Source of the DNA: Halorubrum halodurans
GTDB lineage: Archaea; Halobacteriota; Halobacteria; Halobacteriales; Haloferacaceae
Length of the DNA stretch: 64,000 bases
Direction of reading: 5' to 3'
NCBI RefSeq assembly: GCF_002252985.1
Contig: NZ_NHPJ01000085.1
Coordinates: forward strand, 46,548 to 110,547
The notes beneath the pieces were generated by a model. The model saw nothing but the letters and a program-made list of their open reading frames with translations. It did no database searches and was not told the origin of the DNA. The translations under genes and the position numbers were made by a program. This document shows positions 41,957-51,253 of this stretch, piece after piece. How positions within the stretch are numbered: the stretch's first letter is position 1; each line of letters begins with the position of its first letter.

Positions 41957-42952
41957 ATGGCCCACGAGTGCGACGATTGCGGAGCGTCGTTTGAGACACT
42001 CACCCGCCTCCGCCTCCACGACTGTGAGGATGTCCAGTCGGAGACATCCGTTGGCTCGGCTAATCTCGAACAGTCAGAATCCACAGATTCGTCGCCAGCC
42101 GACAAACAAAACGCGGCCGTCGCCGAACTCGATACCCTACTCGACCGCTTCTCGGGTGGTGACAGAGCCGCCCTTCACGACGCAGTCACCGAGTTCGAGT
42201 CGGCGCTCTCGGCTGCACTCGAGGAAGACACCAGTGGCGACACATACCGAGACGTGTTCTGGCCGTACCACGAGCGCGTTGGTGAAGCCCTTGACGAGGC
42301 GGCGCAAGCAGCTGGCTGGAGTTTTCTTGAGGAGGTCATCGATGCGTACGACCCGACCGCGGACGACGAGCTGCCGCTTGTGACGCCCACGATCGCGAAT
42401 GCTGTGGGACGGAATCTGATCCGCACGCGGGTAACCGAGAATGTGGAGGCGATTCCAGTTGCGGCGCTCGAGTACCTCGATGGCGTCGCAGTCAACGCCG
42501 CCGATACGGCCGATACTGCGCGGGAAGAAGTCCACGCGTACGGGTGGGGAATCGGGCATCCTGACCACTCGGTGGCCGACCGTCTCCACGCCCGCGCCTC
42601 GGAGGACATCTTCTCGGTTACTCCGACACTCGAACACGCGTTCTACGCAGACCAGTACGCGGCGGTCGATCTGCTCGACGCGTTAGTGAGAGACGAGTCG
42701 ATCGACGGAACGTTCTCGCGTCCCGCCCGTGAGGATATGCCGTATCGTCGCTATCTGCTTGATTGCGTCTACGGGCTGCAGACGGACGACCACTGGCCAG
42801 GGATGCCGCGGTACTACGACTGGCACGAGGAGTTCGACGACACGTTCGAGCTGGACGACACGGTCGAACAGCGCATCTGTGACCTCGTCGAAGAGGCCGG
42901 CTTCGACGCCGACCTGCCGAACGACTGGACATTCCGGGATCTCGGCATCTGA
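41957..42952 (+). CDS. C2H2 zinc-finger protein, unknown
   Basis: A 331-residue protein. The first 25 residues form a C2H2-like finger (CDDCGASFETLTRLRLHDC, the last ligand being Cys instead of His). A disordered Ser/Glu linker follows, then an all-helical domain of about 270 residues with no motif I recognise (for example RDVFWPYHERVGEALDEAAQ and NLIRTRVTENVEAIPVAALEY). Proteins of this type are frequent on haloarchaeal plasmids and islands. DNA binding is plausible. Confidence 0.72.
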   Translation: MAHECDDCGASFETLTRLRLHDCEDVQSETSVGSANLEQSESTDSSPADKQNAAVAELDTLLDRFSGGDRAALHDAVTEFESALSAALEEDTSGDTYRDVFWPYHERVGEALDEAAQAAGWSFLEEVIDAYDPTADDELPLVTPTIANAVGRNLIRTRVTENVEAIPVAALEYLDGVAVNAADTADTAREEVHAYGWGIGHPDHSVADRLHARASEDIFSVTPTLEHAFYADQYAAVDLLDALVRDESIDGTFSRPAREDMPYRRYLLDCVYGLQTDDHWPGMPRYYDWHEEFDDTFELDDTVEQRICDLVEEAGFDADLPNDWTFRDLGI

Positions 42953-43026
42953 GGAACCAACAACACGTTTCACGGCTGACGCTGTTCACTCCTTGTGGGT
43001 AGGGCTTCCTGCTTCCACGACGCGCT

Positions 43027-43722
43027 TTACTCATCGCCATCACCTTCCTCGAGGAGGAGCTTCTCGACCGTCTCAAACTTGGTAGTGCTGTAGATTGGGA
43101 TTCCTGAAACGACAATTTCCCGGACGTCTTCTGTGTACGTGGGAATCGCGTGGACCACCTCAACGTCGATGTCGTAAGCATACCGGTTCCCGTCGAATTC
43201 GGCGTCTTCGAGGTCGCGACCAACAGCGTTCGCCTCTCGTTGGTTTGGGGCTCGATCGTTCGTCGTGAGCACCCAGAGGTCAATGTCGCTGCGCCGGTCG
43301 GCTTCGCCGCGCGCTACACTTCCGTACAGAACGATCCCGATGACGCTGTCGAGACGGCCGGTGAGTTCGTCGACCGCGGCTTTCACGGGCTTCTGGAACT
43401 CTGGTTGCGGTATTCGGAGGAGAGGGTCGTCCGGAACAGTGAGTCGGTCTCGGTTGATCTGAACAAGCCGTTGATTGCCCTCGGGTGATTCAACCACTAA
43501 TCCGTTCTCTATGAGGGTATTGACTGCTCTCCGAGCCGTCTGTTGTGAATGGCCAATCTGGTCAGCCACCTCGCGCTGTGAGAACTGTTCGAATCGGTGG
43601 TTCGTTAAAAATAGCAAGATGTCGTTCGTTGCCTTGCTTTTGAATAAATCCGCGTCTGCGGCGGGTATTGGAACAGATATGGACACACCCTGTGTGGCGT
43701 TCGATTCCGTCTCATGGCTCAT
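43027..43722 (-). CDS. Winged-helix plus MNT-type nucleotidyltransferase
   Basis: A 231-residue protein. The N-terminal half is a winged helix (FSQREVADQIGHSQQTARRA, then VNTLIENGLVVESPEG). The C-terminal half is a minimal nucleotidyltransferase with GSVARGEADRRSDIDLWVLT, the GS-x(n)-DxD signature, and a third strand carboxylate in YAYDIDVEVV. Such MNT proteins usually act as antitoxins that AMPylate HEPN toxins. No HEPN partner is adjacent, so it may be orphaned or act as a solo enzyme. A minus-strand TATA box at about 43744-43752 predicts a leaderless transcript. Confidence 0.83.
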   Translation of the reverse strand: MSHETESNATQGVSISVPIPAADADLFKSKATNDILLFLTNHRFEQFSQREVADQIGHSQQTARRAVNTLIENGLVVESPEGNQRLVQINRDRLTVPDDPLLRIPQPEFQKPVKAAVDELTGRLDSVIGIVLYGSVARGEADRRSDIDLWVLTTNDRAPNQREANAVGRDLEDAEFDGNRYAYDIDVEVVHAIPTYTEDVREIVVSGIPIYSTTKFETVEKLLLEEGDGDE

Positions 43723-43870
43723 GTGCCATGATATGGCTCACTACTATATAATCTATATATAAAAATACGGCTATACTTAATAATAATCGGCTTTATTACA
43801 GTTATCATTAGTTGACCGTTACGCTTCCTCAATCAGCCAGTACAGACAATACACTGACGGAACTTTTCGT

Positions 43871-44221
43871 TCAAATGCCGAGGCTATCTTTGATTGCCGA
43901 GTCGATTTTTACCATGTCTGCTGACGGGACAGATCCACTGTTCTTTTTCACACGTTCGTTGATGTCGATGACTCGGATTTGACTGAGATCTGCCACTGAA
44001 TCGTGATTGAGGGGAGTATCCGAAGCGAGTACTTCCACCTCAAACGGGTACGTGTCTCCAGACGTGTACTGCGTTGTGAATGGAGCGATGATGGTTGTCG
44101 GCGAGTACTGATTCCCAACATCGTTCTGGATGATAACACAGGGCCGGCTCTTTCCTTGCTGCTCACTCCCTTTCGTGGGATTCAGTTCAACGATGACAAT
44201 GTCGCCGCGGCGTACCTGCAC
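43871..44221 (-). CDS. MazF/PemK-family toxin
   Basis: A 116-residue protein with the MazF hallmark start VRRGDIVIVELNPTKGSEQQ, GKSRPCVIIQND and VADLSQIRVIDINER. MazF is an endoribonuclease that cuts mRNA at short sequences. The Arg in the KSRP loop and the Ser/Thr in strand 3 are present, so it may be active. It follows the AbrB-type antitoxin by 15 bases on the same strand. Its base composition is less GC-rich than the chromosome, consistent with transfer. Confidence 0.88.
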   Translation of the reverse strand: MQVRRGDIVIVELNPTKGSEQQGKSRPCVIIQNDVGNQYSPTTIIAPFTTQYTSGDTYPFEVEVLASDTPLNHDSVADLSQIRVIDINERVKKNSGSVPSADMVKIDSAIKDSLGI

Positions 44222-44236
44222 ACTTGACTCCGAAAT

Positions 44237-44512
44237 TCATTCACTCCAGCTGGGCGCGTCACCGAGATTCCCGGTTGCTTCTGCGGATGCTTCTTCCATT
44301 TCTTCAGCTAACTCACGAGACCGCTCGGCTCTCTTTCGATATCCTTCAGCAAGCCGTTTCTCATCTGTCGGCGGTTTGAGTATGATCTCGTCATTCACTT
44401 CGACGAATTCAACTTCGTCACCGCCTTCGATGCCACGACGGTCCCGCAGTTCCTTCGGAATCGTCACCTGCCCCCGATCTCCGACTTTCCGTTTGTGTTC
44501 GGGCATACTCAT
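44237..44512 (-). CDS. AbrB/MazE-like antitoxin
   Basis: A 91-residue protein (from MSMPEHKRK; an alternative ATG at 44506). Residues 7-50 form a swapped-hairpin AbrB domain: GDRGQVTIPKELRDRRGIEG, then DEVEFVEVNDEIILKPP. The C-terminal charged helix would wrap the toxin. The gene lies directly upstream of mazF, the normal order for antitoxin-toxin pairs, and probably autoregulates. Confidence 0.88.
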   Translation of the reverse strand: MSMPEHKRKVGDRGQVTIPKELRDRRGIEGGDEVEFVEVNDEIILKPPTDEKRLAEGYRKRAERSRELAEEMEEASAEATGNLGDAPSWSE

Positions 44513-44556
44513 TCATACTTTTTTCATACTGATATAGATGTCGGTGGCATGGTCAT

Positions 44557-44835
44557 TCAAATGATCGAACCTCCGTCGACGGTGAGCGAGACCGAGCGGA
44601 CGCACTCTCGATCGTGGCATTCCCAGCTCGTCCCGGTCCATTCGTCGACAGAGCGCCACCACCCGGAACCCTCCTGTCGCGGTTCGAATCGGTAGCGACG
44701 TCGCGTGGCGTCCTCGCATTCGATTTCGATTGTGAAACACGGATCCGACTGGATCTCTGTGGCTGCGGTGCCGCCGTCTGCGATCGCGAGTGTCGCCATC
44801 GATGCTGGCTCGACTGGGGTTGTTGTTTCGGTCAT
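44557..44835 (-). CDS. Small haloarchaeal protein, unknown
   Basis: A 92-residue protein: MTETTTPVEPASMATLAIAD, then a beta-rich segment IEIECEDATRRRYRFEPRQE, a WWRSVDEWTGTSWECHDREC region and a final strand VRSVSLTVDG. Two Cys near the C-terminus could pair. The alternation of strands suggests a small beta-sandwich. Its frame composition fits coding sequence for this genome. I do not know the family. Confidence 0.6.
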   Translation of the reverse strand: MTETTTPVEPASMATLAIADGGTAATEIQSDPCFTIEIECEDATRRRYRFEPRQEGSGWWRSVDEWTGTSWECHDRECVRSVSLTVDGGSII

Positions 44836-45235
44836 GGGCTCTTCGGGCGGGATTTTGTCCGGCCCTCACCCAATTCGGGGAATACAAACCGTTTCTGGAA
44901 GGTTCGACCCAACCTCACGGCGAGTGTTTCTTTCTGTGGTTGCTGTCGCCCTATTGGATACCGAATGGCACTCGTTGGTACGAAGTAGGGGGTTCAGTAG
45001 GGGGTCAAAGAAAACTCCAGCGAGGTGGTAGTAGGTGACTGATCAAAATCGCATGATGGAAGAGAGGTAGGGGATAACCAACCCGACTGATTAAAGAAGA
45101 ATAAGAAGACTATGCTGGAGGCGGTGAAAACAGGTCAACACTCCTTCCGGCACGGAGGCCAGAAGAACTCCGTGAAAAGAGAATTGCGCAGGTAGAAGAG
45201 AAAGCCATGTTCATTCAGCAGGTTTCGAGGCGGAG

Positions 45236-45301
45236 CCTCCGGCCTCAAGGAGCGAGGGGTTCCGACGCTCAGTCGGAAGCGCGACGCGAGTAGGCCGGAG
45301 G
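45236..45301 (+). repeat. TnpB-type right-end hairpin, orphan (type 1, copy a)
   Basis: A perfect 10-base stem: CCTCCGGCCT (45236-45245) with AGGCCGGAGG (45292-45301). Inside, TCAAGGAGCGA and GCGAGTAGG are the same words found at the 3' end of the intact tnpB at 56476-56528. No tnpB reading frame is attached. It is probably a left-over IS200/IS605-family end or guide-RNA scaffold. Confidence 0.6.
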
Positions 45302-45330
45302 GGAAGCCGACACGAGCTTTCACAGCCGTT

Positions 45331-45551
45331 ATGTTATACCATATTTTACTGCCAGTTAGTGCCGTGCGTCCACAAGTGGCACGCAGTACGGGCCGCAGTA
45401 GCCCGGCCCTGAATGGTGGGTTTGTCGACCCCGAAGGGCGTCCGGTAGGCGGGGCGCACAAGACGCCCCGTCGCGCTAACCGAGGGCGAGAACCACATCA
45501 AAGCCCAACCCTCAACGAGTGAGCTGTAAGGCCGAGCGAAGTAGGGTGGGG
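45331..45551 (+). pseudogene. tnpB C-terminal remnant with right-end hairpin (type 1, copy b)
   Basis: A frame ending ...PHQSPTLNE stops at 45522. Its end resembles the GSPTLKE end of the intact TnpB. The overlapping sequence CCCAACCCT (45504-45512) pairs with AGGGTGGGG (45543-45551), with CAACGAG/GAGCGAAGTAGG between, as at other type-1 ends. Upstream there is no RuvC or zinc-finger coding, so only the tip of the gene remains. Confidence 0.5.
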
Positions 45552-46387
45552 TTGGTTACGAGGAATGGTCTGAGCGCTCGAATCACCATATCTATTATAT
45601 TTCTGGCTATCCTGCTCAGTTCAGCATATCACGTTCCAGAAAAAGATACAAATAATGAAATATTTAGGTGCCATACCTGATCTGCTGAGCGGTGACTCGA
45701 ACGCATTTCACTAGTGGGTTGTGACTCATCACACCTGTAGTTTCAGCAATTGGTTATCAGATCAGCAGCGTGGCTGACTGAGTTTCAGTCGTGGTGGTGA
45801 GAAATTGGAACGTCCACAGAGTATCTATCCAGACAGATCTGATTGATCATCGGCTCCGTCCTGTCCAGTGGAACCGTCATCTTAGCCGCCGTTGACAACA
45901 TCTTCTTCTTATTCTTCTTTAATCAGTCGGTGATGTAACCCCCTACCTACGTTACGTCATGCGTTTTTACTCTTCTATCTGCTACTGATCTGCCAGCATA
46001 CGGTTAATCAAAATTTGACCCCCTAATCGATAGCAGGCTCGCCTATCGATATCGATCATCAAATAGCGAGTAGAGGGTCGATCTGACCCCCTACAAACTG
46101 AATATCCAACAAGTATGCCGCCGACTCGCGCGAGTGGCCAGCGGCTCACGATCAACGTGCTATGAAAATCATGAGTGATATTTTGGCCCAACAGAATATA
46201 TACGGCTGATTGCTCGCTTTGCGTATGCGATGATCGTAGGTAATAATCACAGCGAGTATGAACTACTCTCCACGGTCACATCGGCCACCGAATATCGACG
46301 ACAATTCGGTTATATGATGTGTTTGATAACATATTTGTTGTTGTCTCACGTGGGGGCAGTCAGATCGAATCTCCACCGGGGGGATCA

Positions 46388-48574
46388 ATGCTACTAGATT
46401 CTCGACATGCGTCGACTCCTCGCTCGCTTACCGAACTCACGCCACCACCGGATGAGTATTGGGCACGGGTCGTTCCTCCTGGCGTTCAGGATTCGCGGGC
46501 CCGCGTGGGCGGGCCGGTCGTTGGAATGTTGACGCCGATCGTTGCTGAGATACTTGCGGATGATCTGGCGAGCGGTATCGAGATACTCTCGTATCCGGGA
46601 GTGGATCACCAAGAGTATCTGTTGCGGCCGTGGTCGCCGATTTCGTTTCCAGAAGACGAGGGGGAGCCGCCGACACCGGGGCGACCAGAAACGGTCGACA
46701 GCGAGATCGTGCGGTTTGCCATGGTCGTGAAACCGCTGCTTATCCAGCGATTCGGCCTTGAGGTCGTTCACCAAGACTGGACGCCGCTTGGACAGACCCC
46801 GGTATTGACCGACCGGCTCATGAGTGTTGATGACCGCCGCATATCGCTGTCACCGTCGCGGACAGAGAGTTCCTTTGGCGCGTATCTTCACAGGCTTACA
46901 GACACGTCAATTCCGACCGTCGTGCGGATGCGGCTGCTACCGACAGATCGGGAGACGTACTTGCTCGAACAACAGATCGGGTACTTCGATTACCCACATC
47001 GATATCTCCTCCCGGCTGATAGTCTCTCCGTCCTTGGAGACACCCCGGAGACGGCGATCGCAGATGCGTATGCCGAGTCGGATCTCACGTCGCTGTTTCT
47101 GGTTCTTAACGACCTGCTCGACAAGCCGATGGGGTTGCCTGAGTCTGCGCGTGATGCGTACCGTGCTCGATTCATCGAAGACACGGCCGGGTCTGCTACA
47201 GAGACCGCTCTCGGGATCGACAGCTTCGAACAGGGGTATGAGTTTGATCGGCTTGTCGGCCGCTCAGAGCAGACAGATCCGCTTTCAGCCCTGTACTCTG
47301 CGCTCTCTGGAACGCCAACAGTCGAGATTACGCCTGACTCGCTGGCGCAGTATCTCGGCTACGTGCCAAACTACGGGCCGGATCAATGGACCGGACCGAT
47401 GTGTACGGATCGCAGCCCGCCAACGCTTGAAACAGTCATCATCTCACAGGAGGCCAGCGGAACTCAACAGTCACTCACTACACCGACGCAGGATCCTTCA
47501 CAACGCCGCCGAACCAACACCGATCAGGAGACACCGTCATTCACGACGCTCACACAGACCAGTCTTCAACGGCTCAAAGAGTACGGTGATACCGTCATCG
47601 AAGCGCACGACGACGCATTTGCTGATAATACGTTCGTGCGGACGACACCGACGGGTGACAGCGACTACGTCGTTGTCGGCACACGCGAAACGCTTGCGGC
47701 AGGCGATCTAATCGCGACGGTTGCGGCCGGCTCGGACAGCGCCGGCGCCTTGTTTATCACCGGTTCACAGGCGGATGCACGCTGGATGATTTCTCGTCTT
47801 CGCCATCCCGTTCGAACGGCCGGTGAGCAAACCCACCTATACACACGACGGGATCAGTACTGGCATTCTGATGAGTGGATCGCGCTCATCCCGCAGGGAG
47901 TCACATACAAGTGGCAGGTGTTTCCGGACGGAACACTCGAATTACTCGCTGATGAGACGGTGGCGGCAACTGGTGATGTGAACAGCGGTCTTCACAACAT
48001 AACCGCAAACGTCCGCTGGGGGCGGCTGAGAGACACGGTGTTTGACGTATATCACGCAGATGGAACATCCTTGGCTACGAATCAGTCGTATGATGCCGTC
48101 TCCACCCGCTATCAACCGGTGACGGTTCCAGCTGTTCCCTCACGGGTTTCATATCTCAATCACGCAGCCGTGTTCGTTCTTGAGGAAGGCCAACTCGTCC
48201 ATCAGCTCCCGGAGCTCCAAACCGGGGCACAGTCCCGAGACTGGTCGAGGACGGAACTGGAGGCGTTTCTCTCAGATTTCACCTGCTTGTGGCCCGGTGA
48301 TCAACTCGAGAAATCCGCTGTTGGTGTGCCGTTTCAACACTATCTCTGCGGGCTCACGAATGACGTTCCGCCGCCAGCAACGCTTGTTACCAAGTACCTC
48401 GACGATCTTGGGGTCTCATTTCAAGTGATGTCTCACCGCGAAGACGGGAACCCCGTGCCCGAGATCCGAACCCGTCAGTGGCGATATCCGCTTGAGGCGA
48501 CGCCGGACCCGTTCGTCGAGACCGCACTGACAGCGACCAACGAGACCGCACGAACACTCGATTCATCCCAATGA
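46388..48574 (+). CDS. Large unrecognised protein, paralog A (nuclease motif absent)
   Basis: A 728-residue protein from the ATG at 46388 (a GTG at 46319 would sit on the TATA box). It aligns by eye along its whole length with the next gene: LSYPG/LSWPG near residues 70-80, then LHRLTDTSIPTVVRMRLL versus FSHLYDASLPHLFQVIID. Further matches are VPNYGPDQW versus VPNYYAYSPW, RLRHPVRTAGEQTHLYT versus ILRHPVKKNTPEGAQLYT, and VPSRVSYLNH versus VPSRLSYLRG. Where the paralog has its PD-x(12)-ExE nuclease-like motif, this one reads SDYVVVGTRETLAAG, without the acidic pattern. No membrane helix or P-loop is seen. It may be the regulatory member of a two-protein complex. Confidence 0.7.
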   Translation: MLLDSRHASTPRSLTELTPPPDEYWARVVPPGVQDSRARVGGPVVGMLTPIVAEILADDLASGIEILSYPGVDHQEYLLRPWSPISFPEDEGEPPTPGRPETVDSEIVRFAMVVKPLLIQRFGLEVVHQDWTPLGQTPVLTDRLMSVDDRRISLSPSRTESSFGAYLHRLTDTSIPTVVRMRLLPTDRETYLLEQQIGYFDYPHRYLLPADSLSVLGDTPETAIADAYAESDLTSLFLVLNDLLDKPMGLPESARDAYRARFIEDTAGSATETALGIDSFEQGYEFDRLVGRSEQTDPLSALYSALSGTPTVEITPDSLAQYLGYVPNYGPDQWTGPMCTDRSPPTLETVIISQEASGTQQSLTTPTQDPSQRRRTNTDQETPSFTTLTQTSLQRLKEYGDTVIEAHDDAFADNTFVRTTPTGDSDYVVVGTRETLAAGDLIATVAAGSDSAGALFITGSQADARWMISRLRHPVRTAGEQTHLYTRRDQYWHSDEWIALIPQGVTYKWQVFPDGTLELLADETVAATGDVNSGLHNITANVRWGRLRDTVFDVYHADGTSLATNQSYDAVSTRYQPVTVPAVPSRVSYLNHAAVFVLEEGQLVHQLPELQTGAQSRDWSRTELEAFLSDFTCLWPGDQLEKSAVGVPFQHYLCGLTNDVPPPATLVTKYLDDLGVSFQVMSHREDGNPVPEIRTRQWRYPLEATPDPFVETALTATNETARTLDSSQ

Positions 48575-48632
48575 GACACGACAGAACACACCGACAACCG
48601 GCGACAACACCACGCACAGGGGAGAGCAGCTG

Positions 48633-50825
48633 ATGAGCAACGACACCCAGGGTATCAAATCGAGGTGGCCACGCATCGGCTGTGTTCGAGTAACACTGCC
48701 TGACGGCGACCAGCAAGATGACCGGTACCTCCGGCCTGTCTCACTGCGGCCCGTCATCAACCAGATCTTCGGGAAACATTCGAATATCACCCGACTCGAA
48801 ATTCTATCGTGGCCCGGTGACTCACAACAGGAGTGGATTTTCTTCCCCCGGGGAGCTAACGCAACCGAACTTGATGAAAACGCGATCACCCCGGATTCAG
48901 CTGCCCTTTCTGAAATCAACGAGGCGCTGACAGAGACCATCGCAGATCGTGAGGAGGTCAGCGGTATCCTCACCACTGTCAAAAACGCCTGTGAAGAACA
49001 TCTCCCAGGATCCTTCGGATACGATTTCTGTTCGGTGGATCTGGCGCCACTTGAGAGTACGATCCGGCCGACATCACGATTGATCGCCCGTGAGAGCCCG
49101 GATCTGAAGCCGTTTACCTGGCGCAGCCCGCACCCGGTAACGGATCTGTTTAGTCATCTCTATGACGCAAGTTTGCCACATCTCTTTCAGGTCATTATCG
49201 ATAGGGGAAAAAACTCGGATTACCAGGTTTCCCAGCGACTCGCCGTATACCCGCCAAACTACGGTATTGCGACGGGACACGATCTGGCGAAGTTGCTTGA
49301 AGAAGGCCCACAGGTCAATCTCTCGCGGTTCTATGACCCGAACACGAACAAGATCCTCTCTAACTTCGATCTGGACAGTAGCAAGTATTTCAAATTCGAA
49401 GTCGATGAGGAGACGGGAAAACGGACCGCAACGAAACGATACAAACACGGTGAACAAGCAGCCAAAGACGCCCAAAGGATTCTGGAGGGCAAACGTGAGT
49501 GTTATGAACTGTACGCTGGGTTTCACGATACGGACGCGAAGTTACGAAACCTGTACCCCTCAACTGACTACTACACAAAAATTGCCGTCAATGAATCAGA
49601 CATCTCTGCGTTCATCAAACTCGTTCCGAACTACTACGCGTACTCACCGTGGTCGTTATTGAACTACCAGATCCAAAAGCCCGAGATCATCGGTAATATC
49701 AAAACGTTCGCTGCCGGCTCACGTGCGCCTCACCGCACCGACTCCGAAGAGACAACAGAAACGTCAACGTTCGCAACACAGGGAAGTGATCTTCACCAAG
49801 AGCACGTTGAACAGACACGCAAATACTATGAGCGAGAAGGATACGAGGTCGAAATATTGGATGACCAGAGTACGGATTCCGTTCCAGATCTCCGTGTCCG
49901 GAAAGACGGAATCACGCACGTCATCGAAGTTGAAGTCGCCGGAACGAGTCGACCGGCAAACGTCCTGACAAACGCTGGCCGCGCGTTCAACGAAAACCTC
50001 AATCTGATCTTTGTCGCAGAAAACAAACGCAAAGCACAGCGACTCGTGAAGATCCTCCGGCATCCGGTTAAGAAAAATACCCCGGAGGGGGCTCAACTAT
50101 ATACGTATTCAGAGGCGCTGACGCTTGCGGATGGCGGACAGCCGTTGCTTCCAGCCGGCACCGATGAAACCTCTTCGACGTGGTATCTGCGTCACGATCG
50201 GGAAGCGCTTGCTGATGGGGCTCCGGAAACGGGGTATCCACCGCGGGATGATGAACTCCAGTTAGTTGTTGATGGAGACGTGATTGCGTCTGGGCCCGCG
50301 GATGAGTCCGTGACGACCTGGGAGTATGACACGACAGTCGTGACCGACGGGGAGATCCCAGCTGGCCGGACACGCATCCATGCGGGATTTGTACCGTCGC
50401 GATTGTCCTACTTGCGTGGCGTCGAGATTCGCTACGTGAACGGCAAAGAGCTCTCTATCCTCGAAAAAGACGATTACCCGACTGAGTGGGATTACTCTGA
50501 TGCAGAAGGGAAGCGAAAACGATACCGCGCGGCGTATGATAAGTTCATCACTCAAAAGACGGTTCCCGTCTCTGGTGGTGAGATCGACAAACGAGACGTG
50601 ATGTCGACGATACAAACTGAGTTCTACAAGCCACAAACCGGACTCAAAGCGCCTGGGCCAGGGGAATCTGGGAAAGCGCTTCGGGACTCAGTCGACATCA
50701 AACCGAAACAAGAGAATACGCTTCACGTCTTGACTGACCGGGTGTGGCGTTGGCGGCGTGGCATTGAGTCGCCTGACACTCCGTTTACTGCTGGTGAGTC
50801 GTTGGGGTTAGACGACTGGGGGTGA
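48633..50825 (+). CDS. Large unrecognised protein, paralog B with PD-(D/E)xK-like domain
   Basis: A 730-residue protein, 58 bases after paralog A and surely in the same operon. The N-terminal half shares the architecture of A. A restriction-endonuclease-like segment lies at about residues 390-480: HVEQTRKYYEREGYEVEILD, PDLRV (Asp419) and HVIEVEVAG (Glu432, Glu434), followed by ANVLTNAGRAFNENLNLIFV. The canonical Lys of ExK is Glu here. The N-terminal FSHLYDASLPHLFQVIID-type segment faintly recalls N-domains of haloarchaeal conjugation ATPases, but no ATPase domain is present. The base composition is AT-richer than the chromosome. A nuclease acting in element maintenance or defence is an inference. 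Confidence 0.7.
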   Translation: MSNDTQGIKSRWPRIGCVRVTLPDGDQQDDRYLRPVSLRPVINQIFGKHSNITRLEILSWPGDSQQEWIFFPRGANATELDENAITPDSAALSEINEALTETIADREEVSGILTTVKNACEEHLPGSFGYDFCSVDLAPLESTIRPTSRLIARESPDLKPFTWRSPHPVTDLFSHLYDASLPHLFQVIIDRGKNSDYQVSQRLAVYPPNYGIATGHDLAKLLEEGPQVNLSRFYDPNTNKILSNFDLDSSKYFKFEVDEETGKRTATKRYKHGEQAAKDAQRILEGKRECYELYAGFHDTDAKLRNLYPSTDYYTKIAVNESDISAFIKLVPNYYAYSPWSLLNYQIQKPEIIGNIKTFAAGSRAPHRTDSEETTETSTFATQGSDLHQEHVEQTRKYYEREGYEVEILDDQSTDSVPDLRVRKDGITHVIEVEVAGTSRPANVLTNAGRAFNENLNLIFVAENKRKAQRLVKILRHPVKKNTPEGAQLYTYSEALTLADGGQPLLPAGTDETSSTWYLRHDREALADGAPETGYPPRDDELQLVVDGDVIASGPADESVTTWEYDTTVVTDGEIPAGRTRIHAGFVPSRLSYLRGVEIRYVNGKELSILEKDDYPTEWDYSDAEGKRKRYRAAYDKFITQKTVPVSGGEIDKRDVMSTIQTEFYKPQTGLKAPGPGESGKALRDSVDIKPKQENTLHVLTDRVWRWRRGIESPDTPFTAGESLGLDDWG

Positions 50826-50938
50826 ACAATCTCACCCAACTCACCCGCTGGTCCACCTTCGGTCAACTATCCCACCTACTCGCCCACGATGTACAGGCGG
50901 AGCAGGCCGCGTGTCTCGGAACTTGACCGCGAGGCGAT

Positions 50939-51184
50939 TCACTCGTCGGGTGTACTCTCGAGAACGGACACAATCTCGGACAGATCGAAGAGGCGAACCG
51001 CATCTCGTTTGTCTGCGGCTTCTTTGACGGATCGTTTGAATCCAGAGCGACTGAACTTTCCGTCCGGGGCGCCGTACACGGTCGACGAGCAGCGGAATTT
51101 CGTCGCGAGCGACGAGCGGGACACGACGAACCACGGAACGCGAGTCGCGTTCATCCTGTCACGCTTCGCCCCGAAGGATGTCTA
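50939..51184 (-). pseudogene. C-terminal remnant of a possible Mrr/restriction-like protein
   Basis: The frame reads TSFGAKRDRMNATRVPWFVV, then SRSSLATKFRCSSTVYGAPD, then FSRSGFKRSVKEAADKRDAV and RLFDLSEIVSVLESTPDE, then stop. The end resembles the last strand-helix-strand of Mrr-like endonucleases (..F(S/T)..A...A....V.L.D...L). Upstream it runs directly into an IS end hairpin (51198-51217) and a stop, so the catalytic part has been cut off. The stretch 50826-50938 has nothing I recognise. Confidence 0.45.
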
Positions 51185-51197
51185 CAGTTGACATCCT

Positions 51198-51217
51198 CCT
51201 CCGCGTAAACGCGGAGG
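51198..51217 (-). repeat. IS right-end hairpin with TTTA loop (type 2, copy f)
   Basis: A perfect 8-base stem, CCTCCGCG with CGCGGAGG, around the loop TAAA (TTTA on the minus strand). It is followed outward by the word GACATCC in common with the end of the tnpB element at 53443. It is orphaned: the adjoining tnpB piece belongs to the other type and strand. Confidence 0.65.
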
Positions 51218-51253
51218 AATCCCACCACAGGATTTCAGGCCGAGAGCGGCCCG

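Larger units (their letters stand above)
44836..46387. other. AT-rich, gene-poor region with ACCCCCTA-type repeats
   Basis: About 1.55 kb without a gene I can support, apart from a short tnpB remnant. TAGGGGGTTCA (44986-44996) and TAGGGGGTCA (44998-45007) lie on the left. The same motif inverted lies on the right: TAACCCCCTA (45936-45945), TGACCCCCTA (46016-46025) and TGACCCCCTA (46084-46093). Between them is AT-rich DNA (45590-45960) and a GTCCAGTGGAAC site near 45863-45874 that looks like part of an origin recognition box. A TTATATG box at about 46310-46316 should drive the next gene. An origin or an operator array are both possible. Confidence 0.5.

Noticed and set aside
45135..45461. A 108-codon minus-strand frame in the gene-poor region.
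   Set aside because: It crosses two inverted-repeat IS ends and reads as Arg/Pro-rich low-complexity sequence; the opposite strand explains it better as tnpB remnants.
50641..50700. GPGESGKA near the C-terminus of paralog B looks like a Walker A motif.
   Set aside because: The residue after GK is Ala, the preceding strand is not hydrophobic, and there is no Walker B; it is a flexible tail.
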